Below, one piece after another: positions 36,974-50,130 of a DNA stretch of 64,000 nt. The DNA comes from Lithospermum erythrorhizon (lineage: Eukaryota > Streptophyta > Magnoliopsida > Boraginales > Boraginaceae). The notes under the pieces are model-generated. The model searched no databases and had not been told where the DNA came from. It saw only the letters and a list, made by a program, of their open reading frames with translations. The stretch spans positions 186,001 to 250,000 of the forward strand of contig JADFUC010000004.1 in the NCBI GenBank assembly GCA_019722365.1, in the 5' to 3' direction. Each line of letters begins with the position of its first letter. Positions within the stretch are counted from its first letter, which is position 1. Made by a program: the position numbers and the translations under genes.

Positions 36974-38399
36974 TTCCCTAAAATAAAATAAAAAACCAAA
37001 TATTGCTTCTTTATTCGCTACTTTCTTCACTTTAAGCTCTAGTTAATAATTTTCTCCAAGTTTCTTAAAAAAGTGAAAATGGGTTCTTTATTACACTCTA
37101 GTTTTATGAATAATTTTCTCAACTTTCTTTAAAAAGTGGAAATTAGTCCAAAGGTAAGAAGAAATAGAAAAAATAAAAATGGGTTTTTATTTTTCAACTC
37201 TATTTATTTATTACGCTTTAATTTTGTAAATAACTTTAAGTTCCATTGAGTTTCGAACCAGGACTTTCTGATTAACTTTTTCACTGTTTATTCGATTAAC
37301 TCGAAAAATTATTAGTACAATCTCAATAAGAAATAGGACAAAGTTTTGGTTTATCAAGTTTAGGACATATTATGTTGATTGAAGTTGTACTAAAATGGAA
37401 ACATAAAAGGAAGGGGAGAATCGTTTTCTAGCCAATGGGGAAGCCACGTAGGATGCCAACGTGGTTGGGTTTAACACGTGTCGTGTTTTGAGCCGCTATG
37501 AAAACAGTGATTCTTAGCCAGTAGTTTTTTCAGAAGTTTCTCGAAAGTCGGCTGTTTGTAAGCCATGATTGATGGATAAGCTTCGTGGTCCATTAGTATA
37601 TTGACACGTGTCGTATGTAATATGATGGCTCAAGGGGTTGGTTGACCTGAATTGCCTCAGTCGAGGGACACCTGTCAGTCATATTTGTGTCTAAAAGTAA
37701 AATAGTTGTGCATCTTTCAACATTCCCAAAATCTCCATATGATATTTTTAATTACGGTTAATCAAGATGATCTAATATTTAGATACAAGGAAACAACATT
37801 TAATACTTACAACAAACTCACTTAATGTGAAATTAATAAATTCTGATTGTTAAGACTTTAACTACTTTTAGTTTCGCTGTTTTATGAATTCAACAAAAAT
37901 TATATCATGTAACCGATGAATATAAAGTAATAAATTATTACGTTATACTTCGTATCTATTATGATAAATAGTAGATAATATTTACAATCCATCTTGAATC
38001 AACTGAAAAATAACCTTAATTATTACAATTTAATACTCCGTACAATCATAATGTATAATTCGAATCTCCTTTCCTACTTAAGTAAGAGCCTATTTATAAG
38101 CATTGAAATATGTTACGGTGTTAATTCTTCTATTTCATTTCACACAAAATTTCAAGAGGCCTACTAAGACTTCATCAAAAGGTAAATGACTTTCCTTCAA
38201 GAATTCATTGTAAAAATCATTGGGCTGATCAAATGAATACAGAATCCTATCGAATTTAGTTTCAAACTTTCGTGTAAACCTGACAATGAGGATGCCTTCA
38301 GGCATAATACTTAAACACCCTCATAGTAACTTATTTTACATTGAGAAAACTACAAGAACATATTAATAACGACACATGCCGAATGAAAATTAAAAGATT
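36974..38399. other. RCC1 gene upstream region
   Basis: Apart from the ACGT cluster, AT-rich intergenic DNA up to the truncated copia copy. No coding sequence was recognised. Confidence 0.45.
37440..37660 (-). promoter_or_regulatory. G-box/ACGT cluster upstream of RCC1 gene
   Basis: Four ACGT cores in about 170 bases, 470-640 bases upstream of the start codon: GCCACGTAGG (37443), CAACGTGG (37458), AACACGTGTC (37473) and the perfect palindrome GACACGTGTC (37603-37612). Two are CACGTG G-boxes sharing ACACGTGTCGT. A TTGACC W-box-like word lies near 37643. G-boxes are bound by bZIP and bHLH factors in light and ABA responses; function here is inferred. Confidence 0.5.
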
Positions 38400-40600
38400 A
38401 ATAGATCATATAGAAGAACATGTATGTCACCGCTTTATATAGCTTGGTCGTGACAAATGAGTAATCAAACACTCACAGCACGTTTAACAAATGCACGTTA
38501 TTCTGCAATATAAAACCGATAACAATTGATAAGTTAGCCAAGATCATATTTGCCAAAATGCATAAGCGATTTTGACTAGACATTTTGATACTTATCTATC
38601 ACATGTGATTAAGATCCATATCGAGCCATATTAGCTATCACGCTGCTGTAATCTTGAAGTACACCAAATGGATAAGATCAAAGCATTTCTAAATGGAGAT
38701 TTAGATTAAGAGATATACATGAAACAACCTTGAAGGGTTTGTCTGGCTGAAATGAAGATAAAGTTTGTAGACTTGTAAAACTTTGTATGGATTAAAACAG
38801 GCGCCAAAGCAATGGCATGATAAGTTTGACAAGACTTTGTTATCAAATGGTTTCAAGATAAATGAGTGTGACAAATGTGTCTACGTGAAGACCACAAGAG
38901 ATGGATATGTAGTTTTGTGTCTCTACGTTGATGACATGCTCATTGTTGGGCACCTAATATGATTAAGTCAACAAAAGATATGTTGAATTCTAAATTTGAC
39001 ATGAAGGACTTGGGACATGCTGATGTCATTTTGGGAGTTAAGATATTACGAACTCCAAATGGATTAACGTTGAGTCAAACACACTATGTTGACACAATAT
39101 TAAGTAAGTTTGGTCACAGTGATTCAGGAATGTCAAAAAATCCTATTGACATAAGTCATCGCTTGACACGGAACAAAGGCGAAAAGTTTATCCCAACTCG
39201 AGTAATTTCGAATAATGTGGAGCCTCATGTATCTAATGAAATGTACTCGCCCGTATATTGCCTACACCGTAGCAAAGTCTAAGTAGGTTTACTAGTAATC
39301 CTCGACACATCATTAAGTAAAAACAATAGAACGAAAAGCTTAAATATCTCGATATACTGTGATTACGGGCTACATTATACACGGTATCCTCTCGCCGTTT
39401 CAAGGATATACGATACAAATTGAAGGATTTCAAATCCACGAAAGTTGGTACGTGTTTACTCGGGCACACGTACTGCTGGGCTCTCGAAGTCCTCAAACAA
39501 AACATAATTGCTAGGTCCACTATGGAATCGCACTACAGACAGACAAAAAGGAGTAAGAGGTTAAATGGTTAAGCCTATTTTTAGAGGACATCCCTGCTGG
39601 AAGACCGATGTCTAATTTGCATACATTGTGATAGTCAATCAAGAATTGAAGGACACAAAGCTGACAGATAATGGTAAGTCTCTAATATTCGTTTGAGACA
39701 TAATACCATTAGACAATTAATCTCAACTGGAGTTATCAGTATTGATTACATCAAATCAAAAGATAACATAACGGATCCACTAACCAAAGGGTTAAATAGA
39801 GAACTAGTTGAGAAATCATCAAAAGGAATGGGACTTAAGCCCATAGAATAGTATGATTATGAAGGAAAACCCATCCTAGTTGACTGGAGATCCCAGATAT
39901 GTGTTCAATGGAACAACCTAATTGTAATCATAATTGAAATCACTGGGGGTTCAACCTCACCCATCTCAGTACGAGAACGTTGATGCTCGTAGGATGTATC
40001 GAGGTTAAATTTTAATGACTCTCGTGATAAGATCGATGGATCATGTGAAAGAAAGTATCGCGAAGTTACTCTATAACTTGAGAAGTCACCTATGCGAGTT
40101 GGGGAGGCCTAGAGGAAAATGTGAGGCCATTATTTCGAAACAACTCACAGAATCAAAGTGGTGTTCCATGGCCAATGGACACACTTCTAAGAACTTCGAA
40201 TAGTATCGGGTCAATAATTGTGATATAGTATGTCGCTGCCTCTTACCAAGAAAATGATGGTTCAAGCGACGTTATCTACCAGCTCTTTTGGTTCACGGTA
40301 TATGCAAACACGAGGAAGTTCATGGTCTCTCGGCCTACCTATCCTACGGAGGTGTTGTCGTTGTAGCTATCACCAAAATTTGAGTTAAAAATTTGTTTTA
40401 ATTTTATTCATGGGGGATTGTTGGCTATATCAATGCAAAATTAAGTATCATCAGTAATTCACATGTACAGCATTTGTGACGCTCGACTTTATATAATTAC
40501 CGCATTGTACCCAGAACACTCATATGCTTTTCATGACAAATGCAGACGTTATTCTAGCAATATAAATATATATTAGTCCCGAGTAGGGCCTCGTGGTCTT
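38400..40600 (+). mobile_element. Internally deleted Ty1/copia element
   Basis: A 2.2-kb copia remnant. The presumed right LTR starts TGTTGGCTATATC at 40419 after the polypurine tract TTCATGGGGGAT. Part of it (ACGTTATTCTAGCAATATAAA, near 40550) matches sequence near 38496 (ACGTTATTCTGCAATATAAA), which I take as the left LTR. Between them only reverse transcriptase, RNase H and the polyprotein end remain; gag, protease and integrase are missing. The outer edges are approximate. Confidence 0.6.
38650..39851 (+). pseudogene. Copia RT-RNase H fragment
   Basis: Readable pieces: QMDKIKAFLNGDLD (38670) then a stop, EIYMKQP, ECDKCVYVKTTRDG and LCLYVDDMLIVG (38870-38950, RT active site YVDD kept), then 38959-39160 DLGHADVILGVKI and LTLSQTHYVDTILSKF. 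It ends in the typical copia RNase H tail, ISIDYIKSKDNITDPLTKGL, and a stop near 39851. Frames shift several times. Confidence 0.85.
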
Positions 40601-43339
40601 TTATACTTTTGATTCGAAATAAAAATACTACACCCAAAATCAACATTTTTTTGCACCCCAAAGATTTGGAAACCTTGACATTCTTCCGCTTTTCAGTTCG
40701 AATACCAGAGGCCAAGATTCATTTGTCATATCATCTATTAACTACTACAGAGTTAAGAAAGGGAGTAATTAGGACCGATCATCTCCTAACTTCATCTACA
40801 AGTTCAACCATCTTCTCCATTCTATAACATGAAAACGAAATATATTTTACACAACAAAAATATTTTATCGGCCGATACCTCGCTTCTCTGTTTCGCTATA
40901 CAATCGCTTAGAGTGCTTCTAAGCCAAGAAGCGGCTTTTTACACCATCGCATTCTAAACAAATCCTTCGATACCATAGCACTTCTACGCAGGGTTAAATT
41001 TTGCTTTCTTTGGGGCGAGTATCGTTAACAATACTCTCAAAGTGATAGCTGTTTTGTCTATCGAATTTCATACTCAACTTTTCCGTTATAATTCTGTTTT
41101 TAGCATTGTCATACAATAACCATCTATTATTTCTTCAACTTTCGTCATATTAACTGGCTACAAAAAGGAAATGTCAACTGATATAGACAGGGAACTGTAT
41201 AAAGTTTTGGTTGTATGTGATTCAATAAGCTACCACTACGACCTCATGAGGAAGTTGGTCAATCAGAAATTTCAAATATGCCCGCGTCGCCTCCTAACAG
41301 AGCGGGCATGTGGATTCACGGACCTGCAGCCATAGCAAAGGTGCTATTTCCACTCATTTTCTTGTTTCCTGAATTATACTTCTGGCTTCTCATCCACCAA
41401 TGCAACAGTTTCCAACAGCGAGGGGCAACTCTCTTCTAAATGCTTGAAACCTTCTGATTGCATAACCACTGTGAGACAAGATGCAAGTATTATCTGTGAT
41501 CCAGAAGCAGAAAAAATCATGCAACTACATGATGCTATAACCATCAATCCTTAGAGTATAATAAATAATGTGAAGAGTGAAGACAACAGCGAGGGGATGG
41601 CACCTCCAGCTGCACCACATACTCCTCGATACTCAAACAACGCTCTAAGATAAACACCGAAACATACGCACAATTGTCCTCCAGTTGCACCACATACTCC
41701 CTCGATACTCAAACAACGCTCTAAGACAAACAACGCCTAAGATAAACACTGAAACATACTAAACTGAAGTTTAATGGAGGAAATCGATATAAACTGATAG
41801 CTTTAAGCGACCAAATAAAAACTTTACACTATCAAGATAAGGTGGTAAAATACTAATGAACCTAATATTTATATCACCATTATTACAGATAAAGTATTTT
41901 AAATACAAACCTTCTTCAGTCAAGTGTGTTTTAAGTAATTTTAATTGGAACTATATTTGATTGAATTGTTTACTATGTTCTAATGGCAATCGCATTTTGA
42001 AGCTCTATTTTACCTTACACTCTTATAATATTGAATTTTGGTAAATAATGCATGGTGAGTGGTAACTCATTATCCAGAATAGCATGTAATGTTGCATTTG
42101 ATCTTCCACTTGATAGGGTCTCGTGAATGGTTAGATGTTAGAAAATATAAAACACATAGGAAAAGGTAAGAGATTAATTGGGAATAAAATCATTATAAAA
42201 TATTCACGAGGAATAAAAAATGATACAAGTATTACTAGTGTTAGCAAAAGAAACTTTAACAAATGCATAACTTTTACATCAGCTTTATACCATTTGATGA
42301 AGTCGTTCATTATATATGGAGGAGAGCTTCCAATAAGAAATAAAGCATACTAGTATCTTTTACATCGTTGTTAAAAAAATAACAAAATAGTGTTGGCAAT
42401 GGATTCCAATTTATGATGAATTATTAATAAACAAACTTTGACTATACTTTATAGTCTCTAATAGAGTATATTAATATACAAGGCATTCTAAAGAGTCGCC
42501 ATTTCACATCAACAAAACGGGTAATGACCAAACTTCACAATAATAGTTGGTGGAGAACACGTATACAAATTAGTAGCTGAAAAGTCGCGAAGGTTTATGC
42601 CACGTTTACCATTAGTAAACGGAAGGTTACTATGATACTCATTATTTGATCAACATTTCCGATTTCAAACAAACCCAATAATGGTAACGTCATTTAATAT
42701 TCGAAAGTAACAATAGTCATTTTGTTTGATCTTAATTACATTTTGAATGCATTGCTTGGTTTATGGAAGTTGTCGAGAGTTCGTAATTCACAATGCTTTA
42801 AAATATATGAAAAATAATAAAGATATTATCCATAACGATTTAAATCTCGAATTTTATTGAAAATACTCTTCCGAATACGAAGACAACTTGTAGTACTCAT
42901 TATCTACACTTATATCAACAAATAGGTGTCTTCAACTATATGAACTTCGTCTTCCAAGTTGCCTTAGCGTCATGAAACAGAAAGCACTTGATCTCCAAAT
43001 TACTCTTGGGTCACTAAATATTAAGTCAAGAAGTTCCAGCTAACATAGATGGCGATATACTTAACCTGGACCAACAACCTCGTTACGTGTAGTTTTTGTT
43101 AGGTTTCATCTTCAATTATATCATTTGCATAAGTTTAAAGAAGAAAAACAGTACATCAAATTCATTAAATTACTTGTGTAGTTGTGTGTTATGCATTTCA
43201 AACCCATTCCCAAATTTGGGTTCTCTCAAGGCTAAACTATTTACATTTTTTTTTTGTCAATCGATATAATCTACGGATTATAATTCAAAGATCATCGAAC
43301 TTCTGAAAAACTTAAAAAGGACATATACCAATCAAGAAC
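40601..43339. other. Intergenic, no gene recognised
   Basis: AT-rich sequence with short ORFs that resemble no known family. It contains one clear local duplication (41603-41759). Confidence 0.45.
41603..41759. repeat. 75-bp tandem duplication
   Basis: CCTCCAG[C/T]TGCACCACATACTC, then CTCGATACTCAAACAACGCT and TAAACAC[C/T]GAAACATAC, occurs twice, starting near 41603 and 41679. The second copy has an extra CTAAGACAAACAACGC segment. Confidence 0.85.
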
Positions 43340-44858
43340 CTATAACTTCCTTCTTAAATCAACAACAACAACACTAACATTATCAGTACTATGCCTTGCC
43401 AATGCCAACTTAGTCAAGAGAATTGATGCATCCGAACAAGCCTTATCCGAGCTCTCCCCCTCTCCGGCCACCACCGATGGAGGCTTCCTTGATCGAAGAC
43501 ACATACGCGCCACCCCACAAGCGGTTTCGTTAGACACAACGTCCCAAAGTCCATCACTAGCTAGTATCAAGCACTCATCATCATCGGTCCGATCAGTTAT
43601 TGTCACCTCCGGTTCAGAGATCACATATGGTTTCAAATAATTGTCTCCAATTGCTCTAGACATAGCTAGAACTCCAAGAACTCTTGCTCCATCCCAATAT
43701 ATTACTCGCCCTCCGGCTTCTTCAATCCGGACTAATTCATCAGCTCTATCAGGCTGCAAACAAATTGAAACATATAGTTAGATAATACTCCAAATAAACC
43801 GACCACAAAATTGTAACAAAAATTATCACATAAATTGTAATAAACGATCTTTTTAGTCATGAAAGCGTACCTTATGGTCGGAAGAGAGGGGGATAGCGAC
43901 GCCGTTACGGCAGAGCACGGCCCGAGAATCACCACAATTCGAAACGATGATTTTCTCCGGCGAAACCACTGCCACGACGGCGGTGGAACCTACGGCGTCA
44001 CGTTGAGGGGCTTGAAGCTCACATCTACAATTTGAGCTACAAATTTCTTCTTCATTACTACAACAATCAACAACTTCTTTGTCCATTTTTGAGAAGCTTT
44101 TGGCCATCTTTTCTTCCCAGGAAGCTTCACTTTTTTCCACTTCATCTTTCACTATCTCATGCATCCGATCTTTGCACCTTGTAGCTACCTAAAAAACAGA
44201 GGAACCCATAAAAGATAAGTAAAAGAAGTTTAATATCATTAAATTTCGTTAATATCATAACATGACATGTTATATTTTTTTTATTTGTAACTAAACAAAC
44301 CGGACACATATCGTAATCCAACTATAGTATAACAGAAAATGTCACCATATAAATAGTTCTAGATTATGGTAATAAACTTACATGTGAACATCCATGTCCA
44401 TCATAAACTCCATAGAAGCTCAAATCTTGTGAATTGCAGAAAGAAGGGTATATAGAAACTGCATCTTCCATATCTCTTCTTCTACCACAAACAGATGTTG
44501 ATCCATATTTTGCTTTCTCTGAAACAATCTTTGCTTCATCTTCATCACTAGTTTTAACAATCTCTTGCATGGGTTGTTCAATTTTATTCAAAGAATCTTT
44601 GCTCATAAAATTAGCATCTACCCTATGCTTTTTTATGCTATTCTCTAAAGGTGCAGCTAGCATAGAATCTGAAGCAACAAATCGAAATTGATGAATTTCC
44701 ACTCTTCGTTTTCTTGCTGAACATGAGCTTGGCTCAACTGGGGAGGTGGTTTGAGTCCCACCCATGTTCATTCCACAACAAACTCTAGTCATCATCAATA
44801 ACATATATAAATGATTCAAACTTTTGTTATTTTTTTTATTTCTTAAAAAATCTTGCAT
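43340..44858 (-). CDS. PP2CA: Clade A protein phosphatase 2C (PP2CA/AHG3)
   Basis: Mn/Mg-dependent Ser/Thr phosphatase that represses ABA signalling by dephosphorylating SnRK2 kinases and is itself inhibited by PYR/PYL receptors. Exons 44858-44382, 44188-43871 and 43753-43340 give 402 aa. The catalytic core begins [18 protein letters not shown], with metal-site DGHG at about 153-156, then [24 protein letters not shown], the Trp lock [18 protein letters not shown] (Trp about 285) that contacts the ABA-bound receptor, then [24 protein letters not shown] and [10 protein letters not shown]. The CCG N-terminal motif and VARMCLR fit PP2CA/AHG3 better than ABI1 or HAB1. The first ATG (44858) lies about 60 bases from a TATATATTC; homology favours the in-frame Met at 44792 (380 aa). 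All catalytic residues I checked are present. Confidence 0.94.
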
Positions 44859-44913
44859 ATGAAAATAAAACTTGTAGATTGAAAAGTGAGAGAGATAAGA
44901 GCAATGATAGCAA

Positions 44914-44923
44914 GAATATATAG
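44914..44923 (-). promoter_or_regulatory. PP2CA TATA box
   Basis: On the coding strand this reads CTATATATTC. A CT-rich patch (about 44886-44898) downstream would sit near the transcription start, making the ATG at 44858 the first in the mRNA. Confidence 0.5.
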
Positions 44924-45099
44924 GGATATGGAGATCTATTGAGCAGGCCTGAAATTACCAAGTTTTGAACAGAATAAGAGTCCACATTATTGTACTGTAT
45001 GTGGGACCAAGATAGTTCTATTTCTATACTCATGTACTATCATTTTTTGCCCCAACGATACCAATTACAAATCTCATCTTTATTTTGAATATAATTTTA

Positions 45100-45282
45100 A
45101 TTAAAGTATAAAAATGATCAACACAGATATAATACTAGGATTTGGACCGTCCATCATTATTAAATATTTCATATAATATTGTGATGATGATTGAAGTGTA
45201 AAAATAATGAAAGCGGACAGAGTACTAGGATCTCGACCGTCCATTAGTGGTGCATGAGTTTAGAAAAGCTTCCACGTGTAGC
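45100..45282 (-). promoter_or_regulatory. PP2CA upstream repeats and ABRE
   Basis: An imperfect duplication with about 88-bp period: ACTAGGATTTGGACCGTCCAT (about 45132) and ACTAGGATCTCGACCGTCCAT (about 45222), each preceded by GT(A/G)TAAAAAT. Beyond them, TACACGTGGA on the coding strand (45271-45280) is an ABRE/G-box. That fits the known ABA induction of this gene class; activity here is inferred. Confidence 0.5.
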
Positions 45283-47139
45283 ATAGATATTTTGGGAAGA
45301 GTTAAGATGGCAAATGGGAGAATAACAACGACTTGGTAGGCCGACCATCCATTGTTCACACGCATGTGGACCTGGGCCCACCTTCGGGTGCTAGTTTCGA
45401 TATTTTTTTAGTCCCTGGTTACAAATACCATGTACTTACGAATATCAAATACTCCTTTCGTTCCATAATTAAATAATCATTTTTTTAAAATAGTAATTTC
45501 TTTTTTGATTTCCATTTTACCACATTAATTAATAAAAGTGAAAAGAAATTTTTATTTGTAAGTGACGTGTAACGTATTTGAATTTTACTTAAACTTAAGT
45601 AAGGGATGGAGGAATTACCATCCAATGGATTCATTACTTTTATGAATATGGTATACACTGGCAGAATTTAGTAGAAACTTAATAGTCCAGAAACAATATG
45701 GAAATAATTCTAAAAATAAAGTTGTTACTATGGTCTATGGTTGGAAGTGGTTTGTTTGCCTGGTTTGTTGGAAGTGGGAATTGAAGCAATATTACTGAAT
45801 TTAAGTAAAAAACACAGACTATAATAATCTGATACATCTACTGACAGCATTAGATTCGGACACGTACAGACCAATGTCAATGTCAATACACCTCTGCAGA
45901 ATATGTTCAGTACTACATCTTCCATTTCTTCAACAAGTGTCCACTTGTAGCATCAAAGATGTTAGGAACAAATTTGTCAACACTATTATACAATGGTGAC
46001 TAGGTATTTCATTAAAATAAAGTATACTAGATATTTCATTCATAATCATATGGATCCTGATATTCCAATTTTACATCCATATTGATCATAGGCCCAATCG
46101 TCCAAGTTGAACAAACCTACACCTACATCACTACATGTAGTCCTGGCTCCGCTTTCTTTACCAAATTCTGATAATTATCCCATACTTTCGAAAGAATCCA
46201 AAGTAAAAATTATTCGAAGACGTCGACACCTTTCGAAATGTAAGCATCTCGGTCCTTTAACAAATTTGGAGCATTTTTTTGTATTTTAATAAGAATATTT
46301 AATTTTATACAACGATAATATTTTGGGGCTAATTTTATTTGTGTCCAAGAAATTAGTATTATTTTATTTTACATAATATATAATACTTTATTTATTTTTA
46401 TCGAATAATATCCGAGTTAGTAATCATAAGACTGATAAGACATCGAGTAAAAAAAAATTACCGAAGATCGCTCGACAAGATTCGAATGGCTGAATGACAG
46501 CCGGTGAACTAAATGCAAGCATCAGACATCTCTGGCCCATTGAAGAACACTAACTACATGCATGCCATTGACTCATCGAGTGTCCAAACTCTTGTTTGAA
46601 GACCATGAGTCCGTGCCCTATATGGCAATATATGCCTGTCTTTGGGCATGAATGGATGATTGTAAATTTGTCACTTGTCATTTGTTAATCCAAACTTATG
46701 GATCAAATTTATTTGGGTTGAGAAGCATCCATTCCAGCCCAGGCATGGATTTAGATAAGTCAATTCCTAGATTTAAATTCCAAGTTAATCATGTTTAGGG
46801 TTCTAGTTTTTGTACATAATTAGGTTATTCGAGGTTAAATGATTAGTCCAGATTCACCGTTTTTGGTGACTTAAAATTGAAGTGTAACCGATGTAAAGCG
46901 TTGCTATTTAAAAGTGTCCAAGCTTTGTATCACCGGTAACAAGATATGCAACATATGTAATAAAATATGTATATGTATATAGTTTATTTAATATAAAAAA
47001 AAATTTAAATTCAAAGTAGTCAATCATCATTTCGTTTGTTTGTAAGTAAAGATTGTATAGTTATGTGTTAGGGAATGAAATATACGAAGGTCGATCGATC
47101 CAGAACTTCTATCAAAGTCATACTGGCAGTTAATCGTGG
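45283..47139. other. Intergenic, no gene recognised
   Basis: AT-rich, with no supportable ORF. One 60-codon ORF near 46107 has no recognisable features. Confidence 0.45.
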
Positions 47140-50130
47140 TGCCTCTATCAATTCATGGTAACATCATACCATTTGATTCGCCATTTCCGTATCATGTCGA
47201 GTCTGATCAATTTCGATATTCCTGTTTTCAGATTCAACTCCTGACTGCCACCATCAGAAATCGGCTGAAAGTGGAAATTGTCCTTCGTGTACGGTTCGCC
47301 GGGTTCTGCCTGGGGAATCTCCGAGTCGCTTTTAGTGTTGTCTCTTTATCCAAATAACGACCGTGCGTAGTCGTCAGAGTTACCCGGAAAAGGAGGTCGA
47401 GGCAATCCCATCACGCATATCTTATCTATCAAGTCGGGCCAATGTTCAAAATAAAGTAATAAGAACTAAAGGACGAAAATCATTCATTACCTCAAATAGT
47501 GCCAATGTACTAGTATTTATAATGATAGTACAAAATAGGTACTGGGCTTAAACTGATCATTGGTCAATGTCGTGTCAAAGTATTACTGCATTTAGTTGGA
47601 TCTCAGACCGGATTGGTACTTGATAGGTCAATACCTGTTTGTACGAACTCTGACACATATAAATATGTAAACATTTTATGCACGTATCAATTGCCCCCCA
47701 TTTCTTGTGAAATCGACATATTCTCTGTCTTACTGAGAATGGATGAACAAGGAATAAGTTCAATTTTTACGGATAAGTTAAACCCGACCTTATATGATCT
47801 TTGGGTGTACGAGCGAGAGTGTCCATATGCTCCGGTGTTGAAAACGGCGAGTCGGCTCTAGCCTTTGGCTACTCACTCTACCGGTCTTTAACGAATCAGT
47901 GCACATCATCCACGATTCCATCTACTCAATCAAGGGTTACAAATAAAGTCACTTAAATTTATGTCGGAATTAACGCCGTCAGAGGTCAGCCCTATAAAAG
48001 CGTAATTTTATTTTCCGATCATACTTTCATTTTCCAAGCATCATATCTTCCTTCGTTTCTTCTCCTAACCCCTTTTTCTCAATATCTTCCACTTCATATC
48101 TAACTTCATTGCCCACCACGGTAGTTCCGCATCTTCACCAATTCCCTTCCCGCTCTCGTGCATGTTTCCATCGCATTGCGGAAGCGATTTTACTCGTATA
48201 ATATCACAATGTCTCTGTATATTCCGAGTCCTATTTTGCATGATGAATGGGAACTGTTTGGGTTTTGAGACTTGGGATAAGGTGTTTGATTGTAACTATG
48301 ATTAGGTTTAGGACAAATAGTTGATTTTTGGTAGTGTTTTTTATTGATGAATCTTTAGTTTTCTGACATTTGTCGATCCTTGATCTTTGATGGTTCACAA
48401 GGGACTGTTCATCTCCACTAACTCAGTAGTGACTCATTGAGTGAGAAACTGACTAAGATTTTGGAGGAAAATTTATATTTTGATTATCTTGGATAAAGTT
48501 ACCTTCTTGTCCTTTAGCTTTATTTATATGCTGACTGTCTTTTGCTTTTTGTCTCGACAGATAAGATGTCTCAATCGTCAGAAAATCAACCCGAGAACTT
48601 CGAACTCCGTCTCCGGGCCGCTGACCGACTCCGACCAAGCTTACACGCCTACACCTATGTCTCCTCCGACAAATCCCCTCGCTAATACCATTTCCGAGAG
48701 TGCAAATGATGAGGCAGCTGGGGCAGAAAAGGCCTATCAAGGTATGATGACTTCCCTTCCCACCTTTGTAAAGAACTCTACTCCTCCTGATTTGACGGAT
48801 TTACTCAACTGACGGTATAACTCCTATTTTCCACCCCTTAGAAAAAATTAGATAATCTGCCTCGCCGAGCGAGAACAACTTTACCTTCCTCGTATCGAGG
48901 AAGGATCCCATGGCCCCGACCTAACCTTTGGATATACATTGCATGTCGAAGCTCTCTTACGGCATGGGCCGCTTTTTCCCCTGCTTTTGTAAATGACCTT
49001 TTGATCACAATAAATCGAGCCCCAAGTCAACTACTCCCCATTGGGGGTGGTTAAATATAACTATTTTTGAAGTCACATGCTGCCGAACTCCACCGCCTCT
49101 CTTTATTCGCCGCCTTATTCTCTGTATCTTATAAGTCTTTTGAAACCAAGTTTTCTGCCCAATCCAAAAGAAATATCTTAGCTGGGACCCGTCCTAACAG
49201 AGTGAAAGATAGTCGCCTCCATAAGAAATGGTTCTAATGTGAGTGCGGTACGTAGGAGGCTCCTCGTGATCCGACACTAAAAGAGGAGGCTCGGGTCTTT
49301 CCTATTCCTTCCGCCGAGCATTCACTTAAGGGAATTTTGAGAGACGTCCTACCCCAAGGCGAGAACAAGCTTCCTCGTATACTCTTCGCGACGAGACCAT
49401 GTCAGCGATGGCCGACGAAGTGCACGGCAAGGTGTTCGGGCCTCACAATAGCACACCTCCTTCTTGGGGTACTAATTTCATATGTTGCTGATATTCTTAC
49501 CTTTCGTAAGCTATATATTTTTTTTTCTATTTCTTTTCTTGTTTTTAACCTTCTATTATTAAAAGTCCACAGACGGTGCCATTCGATCCCTACGTATCTA
49601 AGCAATTCATTTGCTTCGCCATTTCCGTATCATGTCGAGTCTGATCAATTTTGATATTCTGGGGCTTTGACGGTCAACCTCATGACTCATCACTACTATA
49701 AATCGACGGCGAAAATTCTCTCTGCATTGCCTCACGTGTCCTGTGGTCTGGGGAATCTCCTGAAATGCTTTAGTCTTGTTCTCGATCCAAATGAATGAAA
49801 TCTTCGAGTTGTCACGTTATTCGGGAAGTCGGCGCCTAACGACCACGCACACCCCGACGATCAACCCGGCCAAGGCTCAAAATAAAGGCACAAGACTAAA
49901 TCTAATTAAATCACCATTACCTCACCCGCGCCAAAGACTCTGTGATTTATAATGACAAGACATAACAGAATTCGCTAGACCTGATGACGTAAAGCAATCC
50001 ATTAACGTGTCAAAAGATATCATATTGCAAATAATCTCAAGACCGGATTGCACTGAGAGAAAAATTTAATACCTTTGTTGGTACGAACCCATTATACATA
50101 TAAACATGTAAACATTTTATGCCCCTATCA
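47140..50130 (+). mobile_element. Short LTR element, probably non-autonomous
   Basis: Two diverged direct repeats of about 550 bp flank 1.9 kb. Left about 47140-47689, right about 49577-50130. They share a 45-bp block with one mismatch (from TTCGCCATTTCCG at 47177 and 49615), TGGGGAATCTCC, and an end ACATATAAA.ATGTAAACATTTTATG...TATCA. The inside has no reverse transcriptase or integrase. Around 48950-49200 a broken plus-strand reading resembles the putative gypsy-type transposon domain seen in plant LTR elements. Confidence 0.6.
48480..48812 (+). pseudogene. Element-internal ORF, unrecognised
   Basis: 110-codon ORF inside the short LTR element, Ser/Thr/Pro-rich in its second half. A second reading in another frame starts with ATG at about 48565 (MSQSSENQPENFELRLRAAD) and soon stops. 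I assign no family; it is probably the ruined N-terminus of the element protein. Confidence 0.3.
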
